Shown one piece after another: positions 1 to 12,500 of a stretch of DNA of 25,563 bases. The notes beneath the pieces were generated by a model. The model was given only the letters and a program-made list of their open reading frames with translations. It was not told where the DNA came from and searched no databases. The stretch lies in the NCBI GenBank assembly GCA_009602725.1, contig WELB01000085.1:225851-251413 (forward strand), in the 5' to 3' direction. This DNA comes from Spirogloea muscicola (Eukaryota; Streptophyta; Zygnematophyceae; Spirogloeales; Spirogloeaceae). Made by a program: the position numbers and the translations under genes. How positions within the stretch are numbered: the stretch's first letter is position 1; every line of letters starts with the position of its first letter.

Positions 1-274
1 GGCGGCGGCGGCGCTCGCGGCGCGGCGGCCGCCCGCACGGCGCAGCTGGCACTGACGCCAAGCAGCGGCATCGGAGCCGCAGGGAAGCGCAGCAGCCGCA
101 GCGGCGGATGACCGCCGGCAGCCGTCGCGGACGTGAGCAAACCCTTCCGCCACAGCGCTGAGTATTGGATCTACCATTCGAGGGGTCCAGGGTTCGAGCG
201 CTGGAGGCGCAGCCTCTGAGGCAAATGCCGCCACTGCCGCTGCCGCTGCCGCTGCCAACGCCGCCGCTTGGCCC
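1..274 (+). other. GC-rich 5' region of MED23; true start unresolved
   Basis: Very GC-rich sequence with CGG/GCC-rich runs. The frame that enters MED23 exon 1 is open back to a TGA at 134-136 and has no ATG between that stop and 275. A GTGAGC donor-like site at 133 and several AG sites near 190-220 would allow an upstream 5' exon. Frame 1 is open from the window edge to a TGA at 106-108, so this could also hold the end of an upstream exon. Land-plant MED23 has a longer N-terminus than the one starting at 275, which supports a missing 5' exon, but no N-terminal motif is recognisable here. Confidence 0.4.
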
Positions 275-3200
275 ATGCGATGCGCCAGACGACCTCAGCT
301 GGCAGTGCAGCTGCATGCATTCGATGGCAGGTCGGCGACGGGCCCTCCTCGCCCAGCAGCGGCGTCGGCGGCGGCGCCGGGCGCCTCCTCGGACCTCGCC
401 GCGGACCTCAAGGGCCTCCGTGCGCGCTTCCAGGTCGGCGCCTTCCATGGCCAGGTCGCGCCGCGCCGTCAGCGATAGCCACGGCTGTCGGAAATACCGG
501 CGGCCGCTCAGTCTCCTGTCAGCCACCCTTAAACCCCAGAAACCTAAAACCTAAATCCTAACCCTAAAGCCTAGTCCTGAAACCCTGAACCTGCACGCCG
601 CAGGCAGTCCAGACGGAAGTGGCAGAGGGCGCTGCGGCCGCCTCCGTCTGCTCGCTGGTCCTCCAGTGCGGCACGCACGTCGTCCAGGCCGACTTCCTGC
701 TCTCGACGGCCATCCCGGCTCTGCAGCACGCCGGCCTCCTCTCCTGGGACGCGCTCGTGCCGAAGCTGCTCCAGAAGGTTGCCGACGAGGAGGCTGCCAC
801 CGCCGGCGCCGCTGCGCAAGGGAGTGCGACCTCAGTGGCTTCCAATGAAGACGGCTTGGCCGTGGCCTCCAAGACGCCGGCCACCATGGCAGTGTCACAG
901 GCTGTTGGCGAGCCAAGGCAGACCCCGCCACCCATGGCGCCGGCGGTTCCGGCCTGGCAGGCCCGCCCCTGGCTCCGGCCCCTCGTCTGCCAGCTCCTGC
1001 TCCAGGCCGTGGCCGCCGGCAACCTCAAGCCCCTCACAGCGCTGGCGATCCTGACCACGGCCGTGGAGTGGCTTGCACCGCAATGCAAGCCGCTCGAGGT
1101 GGAGGCGGGCGGCAACTACACTGCTGATGCTGCCCGCAGATGGAACGTGAGGTGGCTGGAGCCCTTCGTGCGGCTGATTGAGGAGCTCATTGACCCCGGC
1201 CGCACCTTGGTGCCGGCATACACCCTGCTGCACGACCGCACGCAGGTGTGATTGCCGAGCAGATGAGACTGGAGCTTCGAAAGCCCTCACATCGCTACCA
1301 TCACCTCAACTCTCCTTACATGCTTGTGTGGCTTCAAGTCTAGCTACGATTCTTGACGCGCCTGTACCTGAGTGACATACGGATGGAGCTGCATGCTACT
1401 GGCAAGGCCTGCCATCTCAATGTGACGTCTGTGAAGTCGGTAGAGCGAGCACCGCCGCCTGCAGACCTGCTGACACATGGTGGCCGGCGAGGGCTGCAGC
1501 TCCCGCTTGAGGAGGAGCCTGAGGATGAGAACATCCTGCTGCTGCTTGCGGAGATGCACCACAGGCGCGACCGTCTTGTCCACTTTGGGACCATGTCCGA
1601 TGGGTACCTGCATGGGCCGACGTTCGCGACGCTCCGTGTCGGGATCTTCACCTACCTCGGTTGCATGGGGCAGCCTCTTCATGGCGAGGTGCCACCTCTC
1701 GCCTCTTCATGGCGAGCAGCCACAGTGCTCCCACACTAAGCTCTAGGCGTTGAGATACGAATGAGTCGTTTTGGTATGCCCAGAAGCTTCAGAACTGCAT
1801 CACTGGCACAGCGCCCCAGAAGATTTGCCAACATGATGACATTGTGTGCTCTTATTGGACAATGGAGCTGCTCGCTGCTGATCTTGGAGCTGCTGTGGGG
1901 CTGTCAAGCCAGGGTATAGCGGAGGCGGTGCCGCGCGGCAGCCTCGAGTGGGAGCGCGCGCTGCGGTGTTTGCACCATGGCCTGAGGTGCAACCCGACTG
2001 CCGACTGGTGGCGCAAGGTGCTGGTGATTGCACCGCGGTATCAGACCGATGCAACCAAGCTGCAGCACCAGCAGGCGACGCCCAAGGCGGCGGGCGCCTC
2101 CTTCCTGGCGCTCACCATGCCCGAGTTCTCCCATGTCATGACATGCGAGGCCATTGTCGACCGCATCATGGAGCTGCTTTGCCTGCCGGCGACCCCCGGC
2201 GGCCGGCCTGCCAGCTCAATGCAACGTTGGCAGGAGTGGCTAGCCTTTGCGGACCTCTTCTACTATGTCATGCGCGCCGGCTTTGTCGACTTCCTGGAGT
2301 TTCTGGAGCTTTTGTCGGAGCGCTTCGCGGCCATCCAAAACCCCTCACTCAAGACCAACCACGTCACGTGGCTGCTCGCCCAGATCTTCCGCCTGGACAC
2401 CATCACGCAGGCCTTGCAGAACGATCCTCATAAGGTATTATAAAAGCGCCAAGCATGTGTTGCATTTTATGACACTCTTTATGAGCCGCTTCGAACTCAA
2501 ACCAAGTCCTGGAATGGCATGCAAAGGCCACAGATCGAGCCAGGACTGTCATCGAGGCCCATTGAAAGGCTCAGGCGACTGACTCAGTGCCACCTGCGAA
2601 GTCAGTGTGACTGTCTCAATGCTGATAATTCACAGTTGGGGTGCCAGATGGAGGTTGCCAAGAAGGTGCTCTCATTCCACGTCAGCGGCGAGAGAGACGG
2701 AGGCGGGGCGGTCTCCCTCCTCCTGGACTTTGTTGGGAGCACCCAGATCCTTCGCCTGTGGTCCATGAACCATGCGATGATGGAGCAGCTCGAGGGCAAC
2801 CGCATGCAGGAGCACATAGAGAAGGGCAAGGCGTTGGACGAGTGGTGGCAGCCCGTGCAGAAAAGTTGCTCACCCTCCACTGCTCAGCGCCACTGAAACC
2901 GTAACCTCGTGCTACCATGATGACAACTCTTCTCTGCAGTCTGAGTGCCTCGGGCCTTGCTAGTTCCTGTTTGACTTAGCCAAGTCCATCCCATCTTGTC
3001 CAGGGGAGAGGATCTTGGACTATGCCGACGTGGATGACAAGACCATGGGCATGGTGTGGGTGCTCTCACATACGATGAGCCAGACCGTGTGCGAGGCGAT
3101 TACAACGTGGATGAATTCACAGGTTGCTTCCACACCTTCTGGCCACTGGTCTTTTGTGGCTACGGAGACTGGAAGACTTGATCTGACCTGGCTAGTGAGA

Positions 3201-6200
3201 ACGAAGCGATGAAGCTAGATGATGCACGGAACGTTGACGGTTGCCAGCCCATGTTGATTGCGTGTTCCAACTTTGCACCAGGGGTTTACAGAGATGGAGA
3301 TGCTTGATGGAGACTTAGTGAAGGTGTACAACGGCTCTCGCCCCCTGCCGATCAGCTTCTTGAGCGGTCTCTCCCTGCACACCTGTGCACGACTCATGCA
3401 CTCCATTGACGAGTTGCTATTCAAAGATCAGGTGCAATGCCATGTTCTCAGACACTGTCACCTGCTTCAATAGTCCTTTGTGGCAGATTCTCTCAACAAT
3501 TAGATGCTTGTGGTAGTCAGAGATGCTTGTGTCAAGCATGATGCCGACAGCTTCATCGCCTGTGCCAATTGCATCCCTTAGCGAAGCTAGAGTAGGCTTG
3601 TTATTTTCTCGACCGCGTTCAGAGAGAGTTTGCGTAGTTAGCAATCTCAACTTGTAATGTGGCTCTGAGGAAGGCCGCATGCACCAGGTGGCTCCGAGTA
3701 TAGCCATGATGGAGACATACTCTCGCCTTCTCCTCCTTGCTCCTCAGACCCTCTTTCGCAACAATCTGGTGGTGAGCCACGCATTGCACTTTCTAACAAG
3801 CATCAAAGATTCTCTTTAGACAAGCATTACATTTTTGGTCCATATAGATGAAGTTCAAGAAGTTCAAGATCTCCTCAAGGTAGAGCAAGTATGCTCCTCA
3901 TTGGCTGCTTAAAGGATCCTCGCTTGCCACCTTGAGCAGGGCACCTTGCACAAATATCAGCCTGGCCAGAGCAAGACCCATGTCCCCCTCAAGCTGCTGG
4001 AGCTCCTCACTTATCGCCTCCTACCCTTCTTCCGGTGTGGTGCCATAGGGAGCTGGACGGCCATCAGATGCTTCCGCCTGATAGCACTTTGCCACAAAAT
4101 CAAGGGATGCAACCAGTGATCAAGTTGACCTCATTGCATATCAAGGCACACTGCTTGATAAGTCTGGTGAGCTGTAATCTGCTCCGGCAGGTATCACGGA
4201 CGAGTAAGAGGGCTGGTGATGGACCTTGCCAAGGTGCTCATCCAGGTGAAGGCCCGGCCCAGGGAGCACCGCTTGTACAGGCTCGCGGAGAGCCTAGCCA
4301 CCTACTTGGTGCTCTTTCTGCGGGAGGTCATGCTGGTGAAGCGCGAGCTTAAGGTGACAAAAGCAATCCTGGCATCTGAAAGTAGCTGCATTGCAAGTTA
4401 ACAGCTGCCTGCGTTGCACGTGTAGCTGCTTCTCTGGTGTCTCCTGAAGTTGACCTCATTATCGGAGTTTTGCTGAATACCACACAGAAAGTTCTAAGGT
4501 TTGAGCACAAGGCTTTCGCAGGTAGTTGCTTGATGGCCTCTGATGTAAATTATATCCTAAGAATGTCTAGTCGTCCATGTGAACGACAATGCAGGGGGCT
4601 CAGACGGACTTCTCGGAGACCCTCAATAGGCTGCTGGTCCGGAACCTGGCCCACTCGGTCAAGACGCGCGGCATCCTCGAGTTCGAGCAGATGATGGTCC
4701 TGCAGCCGGCGCTGGAGCAGTTTCTGGCCAACTCCACACACACCTGGTCGGCTCACACGCTCCGGCACATGCCGCCTGTGATCCGAGACCACCTTGCCAG
4801 CAGGCCCAGTTACCGTCAGCAGGCGATTGAGACTTGGCAGCAGGCACGCCCTTTGTTTACTGTACTTCTTCAGCATGATGTCTTTGCTATGCATGAAATG
4901 GTCATTAATGCTCGTTCAGTGTGAGCGGCGGTGTTCTTCAGTACGTTTGTCGAGAGAGACTGTAAAATAAGATGAAGATGAAGATAAGAAGAAAAATAAA
5001 AAGATAAACTAAGATATGGGTGCAGATTTCGTCACAGAATTTCTTACACGGGCTTTGCAGTTGGAGGAGGCAGTGCTATACCACTGCCGACAGCTGTTTA
5101 TGGAGAGCCAGCTGGACACAGATGTTGGCCCATACCTGAGCCAGATGGACCGGAAGTTGCGGTGCTACCTGCTGCCAGGAGCCTGGATCCTGATGGACGG
5201 CCAACCTCAGGCTCTAAACCTCAACAACCTGGTATTGACCACATTCGGCCTCGGGCAATGCTATTGCTTGACAACCATGTTTACATGTGTATTATGCTGA
5301 TGGCTAGCTTGTCCTTGGCCACCAAGTGCTTCTCCACACTTATATCTAAGAATTGCGTCAATCAGGAACTTGGTGGTTAGGCGAAAAACAGTGTCGCTAC
5401 GGAACTTGCAATTATAAGCTAACGAGCTTGGTGGAAGTGCAGGCTCAAGTCTTGACCGAGTTCACCCCCGAGGAAGTCACGACGAGCATATACAACTTCG
5501 TGGACGTCCTTCTGCACACCTTCCAGGTTATAGTCAAAGCACGGCCGGATGCGATGAGTGTGCAGCGTGGCCCAGTGTTATGTCCATTATAGGCAGCACT
5601 GAAACTCATACTCTGCAACTGTAACTTGACAGATCCAGATGTCTCAAGGCCAGGACCAAATGTCGCTACTGCTAACGGCGAGCAGCGCCATTGCTGAGAT
5701 GCTGTGGCTCAACGAGCTCCTTCCGATGGACGTGGTTCTACAGGCGCTTACAGATCGCGACGACGATCCACTTGCCCTTCGGCTCGTGGTACACAGTCAT
5801 CTTTGGCAAATACCTCTTGCTGATCAGTAGCCCCACCTTCCTCAGCATCCCAAGAATTGCACTTGGTAATGTCAATCTTCAAGCAGATCCGTGAAGGTAT
5901 TGCACAACCCATTGTAGCTGCGAAGGCTTATCCCCAGCTGCATCTGAAATTACTTGTCACCATCTGGCCACGAGCCATGTTCAGGTGGGGCTTCTGCTCG
6001 ACCGGCCAGAGTTCCGCTCGCGAGTGCAGCGATTCTGCGACGCAAGGAGGAACGAGGCCGGCGCAGAGGGGGAGCGGGAGCCTTGGTTGCACCCGGGGCC
6101 CTTCACGCGCTCCGACCCTCTGGCCGCGCTAGGGAGCCACATGGCCGGGCAAGACCTGTATGTTACTGTTCCCCAACTCTTACCGGCATCGCGCGTAGAG

Positions 6201-9200
6201 CTCGTCCTTCAGTCGTCACTCTTTGTGCTGTGGCAAAGCTAGGAATCATTGTGTTGTGTGCTTCTATAAGATGGATCCCATTGTGGCTAAACTGTAGCTA
6301 AACCTTGGGCTTTTCAGGTGGTCTAAGGGCCACGTGCAGCAAGCAGTAATCTGAATGCAAAGCTGGATGCCTCTGTGACCTTGTTGATGATCCACCGGCC
6401 TTCTTTCTGAGCTTCTCAGTGTTTCCTGTGCAGCTTTCCTGTCTACTTTGATGACATGTGCCTGAGGGCGGTGCCGACAGTGCACCTGATCGTGCACCGG
6501 CTCATTGAGCACGACGCGACGGTGACGGCAGAGAAGCTGCTGTCCACCTACCAGCCCCTCCTCCTCTTCCACCCCCACCCGTTCGCATTCGTCCGCGACA
6601 CGCTGGCCTACTTCTACGGGTCCATACCCCAGAAGTTTGCTGCGAGGCTACTGAACCTCCTCGACTTCTCCAAGGTGGGTGTGACTCATGCAGGCCCTAC
6701 CGGCGCCGTCCATCTGCCAAGCCGTTGTCCAAGCAGGCAGCATGCTGTGCTTTCCTGCTACTGAAATGTCTTCGCTGGCTAAAAGCAATGTCAGCCAGTT
6801 GATCTTGCCAATCTTGCAAGTCAATGTCTTGATTGTACAGGAGGACAGTCTAGAGTCTACATTGATGTTGATGTTGATCATCCACTTGATAGGCTATCTG
6901 GGCTATCATTCTTGCTGCTGTGTCCTCCTACTACAGCTTCTAAGGCACTCATGCTTGATGCTGCTCCATTGGCCGCTTGAGCCAGGTGCCATTCTCGAGC
7001 CCGTTCCTCCAGCTGATGCAGACGGCGGGCCTCCAGGGCACAGCCCCCCTCCATTACTTCTCCTCGCTGCTCTCCGCGCTGGCAACCCACGTCGTGCCGC
7101 CCGTGCACAACAGGATGAGCCCTGCCCCAGCATACCTGAGCGGCGGCTTTGGACTCCCGCCCTCCGTGCCCCTCAAAGGCTCCCGCGGCTTCTGCCACTA
7201 CCAGGTAAATTGAATTGCATGTTCTTGGTCAGAATATTTATTATTTCCTGAGCACAACTTATGACTTTGGGCACTCAAGCTCTGTGTCATTCCTGGCGTT
7301 AATTCTTCGCAGGGCTGGTCTACGCCCACCCAGCTCTTGTTGGAGACAGCCGTGCTAGAGGTCCTGGCCCTCCCCCCCGTTCCCGAAGCAATCATTGAGA
7401 AGCTGGTCGAGGCTGCCGTCACTGTGCCACCTCCGGTCGCTTACCAGGGGCGCTTTGTGGCGGTTGACACAGCAGGGGGCCAAGCGGCACCATCGGCTCC
7501 AACCCTTCTCAAAATCCAGGTATCCTGTCAAGGCCGTGTTGTGCACCACATCTGATCAGAGGTTGTGATACCAGTAGGTGGCTGCTGCAGCTCTTTGTTG
7601 GCAGTCATTTACAGGATTTAGAAAGATGGAAGGCAAGCGCAAGCAACCAAGCTTGTTGTGGCCACTCTGTTCACATGCTTCAGAAATTTTGTGCCACCTA
7701 AGTGGACTAAGCTGCAGCTACTCAACCATGTCTTACATGGAAGCCCTTCTTTGTCAATTGATGCTCTTCTTGGGGGGTGCACTGATGGCCTCTTGTAACA
7801 CGTGCTTTTGCTTTAGTCTTGGCCCTTAGAGTGCTCTGACAGCCTGATGCCCTGTTAACGGAGTTCACTGCTCCATCAACCTCTTGTACAGGCGTGCGGG
7901 CTGCTGCTGGCGCAGCTGCCGGAGCCCTTCCATATGCCCTTCTACCGGCTGGTGGCTGGCCAGATCGTCAGCAGCCCGTGGGTCATGCAGGCCAATGCCT
8001 TGCTCGCGGATATGGAGCCCATAATTGGCCGCTTTGTGGGGGATGCGAGCTGGTCAGCAGCCAATGAGATCATGAATCCATTGGGCAAGCACCGTGACTC
8101 ACCACAGTCTGCATCCTTATATGCCAATGTTAAACACGCGAGGGAAGAAGGCAGATCATAGGGGCAGCCAATGCTTACATCCGGATGTCGACCATGCATA
8201 ATTCAGGACACACGACAGATGACACGGCACGTTGTACTGGCTCGGGCTTCCACTATGTTATACTGTCCAGTATTGCAGCTTGTCATGGGTCCTACATGCC
8301 CTGCGTATTGATGACGTCCTTGTTGTTGCAGGTAACATGCTGGCGCTCGCGCACGCTTTGTGTGCCAATCTGCCTTTTGAGTGGCTGGAAGGCTCGCACG
8401 AAATGGTGAAGCTGCAGCGCCCTGTACGGACTGTTGCGCAGCTCAAGATCTGCTTCAAGCTCCTTGGGCCCCTCCTCCCACGCATGGCCATCAGCCGGCC
8501 CCTTTTTGCCAAGGTGCACACTATGATTGCTCAAGTCCTTCTAATATTTCTTTAGTCTCTTCGTGTATGCGAAGATCGCAAGGCTTGTGCATTTGTCTTG
8601 GACTGAAGTGCAGAGTGGCCCAAAGCAATGACGGTCAGGTAACCTCAAGATTACTAACTGCTGGGCTTCGATGTCTGACGCTTGTTCGCCCGGCTGATTT
8701 CTCTTGTTTGCAATGGCAGACCATTGCCCTGCTGTTCACGATTGTGGCGGACATCTTTGGCCGCTCTGTGGAGACGCCATGCCCCAACCCTGCAACCGAC
8801 ATCACGGACTTGGTGGACTTCCTGTGAGCTCACCACTACTGGCTTGGACACTCTAAAATGTCTCTCTTGTGACCTCATGCATAAGGTTGCCATCTGATAA
8901 CGCAACCCTTTGTCCACCAGCACTTCAACAAGTTCATGGAAGCGTGTACTATCACCTTAATTAAGCAAGGCCCATTACCCCTACATGTTGCAGAAATTTG
9001 TCCAGTTGAAGGTTTGTGCTGTGGTTGACAAGTCTTCATTGCACATTCTGGCACTAGGCACCACGCAGTCATGCTGGAGGGAGGCCAGGGCGGCCGGCCT
9101 GGTCGACGGCCGCGCGTGGAGACGCTCACTCTCTGTGCTAAGGCTGTGGAGCGGCTCCGTCCCGACTTGCAGGTCCTGTTCCGGCATCTCACCAATGACC

Positions 9201-9283
9201 AGGCAGTGTCCATCTACGCTGCAACCCATCCCAAGCTTGCCGGCGCCAAGCAGGCCGCTGCATCTCCTAGTGTTGTCAGCTGA
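275..9283 (+). CDS. Mediator complex subunit 23 (MED23), 22 exons
   Basis: MED23 is a large tail-module subunit of the nuclear Mediator complex, which links transcription factors to RNA polymerase II. Inferred exons: 275-433, 604-1245, 1500-1688, 1913-2434, 2648-2864, 3004-3122, 3282-3431, 3688-3771, 3940-4034, 4191-4353, 4595-4843, 5061-5231, 5443-5526, 5633-5788, 5985-6157, 6434-6674, 6986-7204, 7313-7519, 7892-8084, 8332-8513, 8720-8823, 9058-9283 (TGA). The join gives 1,514 aa; land-plant MED23 is about 1,600. Collinear plant-like blocks include GSLEWERALRCL, NHVTWLLAQIFRL, FSETLNR, NELLPMDVVLQAL, the hallmark FVRDTLAYFYG at about residues 1110-1120, LLAQLPEPF, GPLLPRMA and SIYAATHP near the C-terminus. 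Most junctions match the remembered plant alignment length exactly. Introns 4844-5060 and 8085-8331 appear to be GC-AG. Long introns 6675-6985 and 7520-7891 hold nothing recognisable. The start is least certain: 275 is the first in-frame ATG of exon 1, but an upstream exon is possible. The exon 3 end and exon 5 end are the least secure internal boundaries. Confidence 0.93.
525..592 (+). repeat. Degenerate CCCTAAA telomere-like block in MED23 intron 1
   Basis: Successive variants of CCCTAAA (cccttaaa, acctaaa, cctaaat, cctaacc, ctaaagc, ccctgaa) fill the last part of intron 1 (434-603), ending about 11 nt before the acceptor CAG. It matches the plant-type telomere repeat but is degenerate, so it is an interstitial relic or chance-selected pyrimidine tract. 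The CCTAACC within it resembles a branch point. Confidence 0.65.
4844..5060 (+). other. Candidate GC-AG intron (MED23 intron 11)
   Basis: The reading frame fits the family exactly if the donor is CAG|GCACGC at 4843/4844 and the acceptor is TTTGCAG at 5060: the joined peptide WQQ-LEEAVLYHCRQLF equals the land-plant segment in length. The nearest GT donor (about 4861) would add six residues. The intron also carries an A-rich AAGATR tract at 4960-5015. Confidence 0.6.
4960..5015 (+). repeat. A-rich AAGATR low-complexity tract
   Basis: Purine tract of AAGATGA, AAGATAA and AAAATAA units inside MED23 intron 11. It differs sharply in base composition from the flanking GC-rich exons. No coding role is seen. 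Confidence 0.7.
8085..8331 (+). other. Candidate GC-AG intron (MED23 intron 19)
   Basis: Exon 19 appears to end at 8084 with donor TTGG|GCAAGC, and exon 20 starts at 8332 after TTGCAG. The phase-1 junction makes a Gly codon and yields NPLGNMLALAHAL, equal in length to the land-plant segment. GCAAG is the strong consensus for GC donors. The nearest GT alternative (CACC|GTGACT, 8095) also keeps phase but adds three residues. Confidence 0.65.
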
Positions 9284-9533
9284 GCTGGGCCCAGGCCTTT
9301 CTTAGTGTTATACTTGTGCCCAATGCGGGCGACCTCCAGCTTCTTGATTAATGTAGCAATCCTACAATCGGGCAATTATGCCAAACTAAAGTCGAAGCTA
9401 ACTAATGTCACCTCAGTAAGAGGACCACAGGAGCACAGCAGGTTAGGAGTAGAGAAGGGAGATGCACAATGATGAGCAACCTCAAGCAATGTACTTTTGA
9501 CCGCAAGTGAACGACTTGTATTTTCTATCTGTG
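9284..9533. other. Intergenic gap between convergent MED23 and SF3A3
   Basis: 250 bp between the MED23 stop (plus strand) and the SF3A3 stop (minus strand), so both 3' UTRs must lie here or overlap. It is AT-richer than the exons. The chlorophyte TGTAA polyadenylation signal is not present on either strand in this gap. No other feature was seen. Confidence 0.7.
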
Positions 9534-12500
9534 TTAGACAAGGCCCTGTCGCTTCAGATCGGTGTATGTTTTCTTATTGTACACGTTGCCCTCTGCATCC
9601 TCGCACTCCTCTTCCACTTCCGGCCTCCACTTGGTTGTACCTTGTTTCTCTCTGATCCTCTCCCAAAGCTCCTCTGCATCCTGCTTGTCAAAATTTCCAC
9701 CGCAGCATTTACAGCACAGTAAGGCAGAATGAGCTAAGGCACTAGCAGGCCTCCAAGGCATGTATTTGCTATGCTAACTCAAGTAGGTCGTAACGTCTGC
9801 TGCCGGCCTTAAGCAGATGCAGTTCTGCCAAGCTGGTTGCAAATACGGAAACAGTGAAATGGGCAAATTTGTCAGCGAATTACACTTGCAAATGATTGAA
9901 GCATCCAAGTCGTCGCAATGACCCATGTCGTAAGTTGCATGGATGGTACCTTGATGACTGTTATCTCATGAAAATTTTTGGTATTGGGAATGCCAAGGCA
10001 TCGCATGCCATGCTGGTGCCGCCACTCCTTAAAATGACGCTCAAATGCTCTCCTACCCCAATAGCTATAATTTCCACAGATCTCACACTTGAATTCCTGC
10101 CAGTGTGAACAAATTGCAGCTGCTTCAGAGCAGAGCTACAGTTGCTTTCAAAGTAGAGATAATGAGGTCAAGAAGTCACTACAACAGTACCTCCCTTTCA
10201 AGCTTGATCCAACAGCTTGCAAGCAGCTGCCTTGGCTTCCTGTCAGACCAACCTTGCCCAACGATGCTCACCTGCCCGAGGCCATGCAACTTGTACAGCC
10301 AGTATGGAATGGGCTTCCCATCCCAACCCATAGGAAGCTTCAAAGGATTGTAGATCTGAGCATCTTCGTCGTCGCTGTCGCTCTCTGCCTCTATTTCCTC
10401 CTGGTCACACACAAGGGCTTTGGTTGTCAGCGGGGCAGTCAGAGTCTGCTTAACTCTTGCAAATTCAGGAGCATGGCGGTCAGCAAGAAGCTGTAAGTAG
10501 TTGCCACCTACCAACTATCATATGGCTTTTTGTTACTACACACTCTATTGCACTGTCATTATTGAAAGATGCCTGCTGCTTTCTGACCTCTTCCCTCTCT
10601 GCCTCCATCTCATCATATGTGAGGGCCTGCTTCTTCTCAACATGTGATCTGGTCTCCTCTATTGGCTGTCATCATTCTCCGAAGAGGTGGCTGAGTCAGT
10701 ACCCTTTGTCAGAACACGGCAACAGCTTCTGACGCCAGCGTTTGGCACTGTCAAAGTCGACTGCATGAGTGGTGTACTAGCCACGAAGAGCACGTGGATG
10801 CTCACAAACCCTCTGGTCACAGCAAAGGCAAGAAGAAGCTCACCTCCCGAAGCAACTCACAGAGTCGCTGCAACTTGACCTCAAGCAAGGCAATGTCCTT
10901 GGCTGCGGTCCTCTGCTGCTCAGCTGCCTCCTCAGTACTCTTCTTGGGCGGCACTACCCCTTTGGCAAAGAGTTTTCTGTCTAGCTCATCCAATGGCGTG
11001 TCCTACATGGCCAATACATGCATAAATACAATAATTGTGATTTGTGATGCTTGCCAGAGCGTGCTGCAGGGGCTATGACAGTTTTATATGGTGCTATTCT
11101 GCAATTCAGTGTAGAGTGATTACTTAGCATGCTCACATCTAGCTAGCTAGGGGAGCACAGAAGTACCTTCAAAGACAGCAATCTCTCTGCTCGTTGCTGG
11201 GGAGTTCCACCTGTCTTCAGGCCGACGGACGAGAGCGCCTGTGGGAAGGCCACCAAAAGAGGTACAGTGATCCACCATTGATGCATCCTTGTGGTGAGCC
11301 TTGAGACCATGTACACCTAGTCATTCTTAGCAATTAGCAATTGAGTAAGTGTATGCTAAGAGGTGACGATGAATGCACACCAATGACTTTATCCAGGAGC
11401 CTAGAGACAAGCTTAAATCTTCACATTACCTGCTTGAGCTTCTCGGGTCCTAGCTCCAGTATAGCCTCCACCGTATCATACACGTCAAGGTCAATGACAT
11501 TCTGCATTGTGCTGGCGACCTGCCCGTCGCCCTTATCCTCCCAACCTTGCACCTTGCCCTCCTGCCATCTCTCCTCAAGATCAGACTCCACCTGTGCACC
11601 AGTAGGTGAGGCTTGTGAGGGCGAAGGTCTGCTGACCTACAAAGATCTGAAAAGGTAACTTCTTGTGGGTTATGAAACGAAGTATCATATGGTGCATGCT
11701 TGTTCTGCAGCATCTGAACATGTAGCCTTGCAGATGCTGACAGCCTTACCTTCCTGAATATGGAAGGCAGATCCTGAAGTGGCTGTGTGCGTTCGAAGAA
11801 CAACTGAAGGTACTCAAATAGAGCAGTAATGTAGTCCTTGTATTGCCTACAGAAAGGTCAACATGGCAGGGTAAGTGCAAAACTCAAGTAGTAATTGCAG
11901 CATGTCTGGTCAATTGAAGATGCGCTATTGTTCCTGGCATCCTCCCCACTTGATGTCCGCCGTCCACCTTACAAACCAACAGGGACAGACGATTCTCGAA
12001 TCCGCCTGTGCTAACAAGCAGCTCAAAGACAAAAGAACAAGCCTTTCTCCAAGGAGTGCAAGACACCAAAGCCTGAATCACCATGCAGCAATTTGACGAG
12101 AAACCCTGCACTTTTTGAATATTGTGGCAAGCGAATTGACTAATCGCCCTGCAGCTTTGAACATTTTGAAGTGACACTAAGTTGCTGAGGCTAGTGTTGA
12201 GTTTGCCTGCACACTTGCTGAATTTGTAGTTGCGAGCAATCTCGTGAGTCTGCGCAAAGGTGCGCAGATACGTGGCGTACTCCATCACTTCCCCGTCTTT
12301 GAAGACAACTTGACCAAATTTGGAGCCCGTGAATCGTTGGTAGAGTTCATGCAGGTCCAAGAATCTTCCAAGTCCTTCCTGTATAAGAAAAGGAAGGAGT
12401 CAGACAACCTCAGTAGATGTATATGCGTTTTCGGCAAGGTTTAGATGTCTTTTGGGGTTAGGGTTAAATTAGGGTTGTGATTTCTGGCTTGTCTTTATGG

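Noticed and set aside
3417-3707. 96-codon minus-strand ORF
   Set aside because: Lies across MED23 exon 7, an intron and the start of exon 8 on the opposite strand. It has no recognised family and no start or splice context.
6688-7251. 187-codon plus-strand ORF
   Set aside because: Different frame over a MED23 intron and exon 17. The conserved MED23 frame is the other one.
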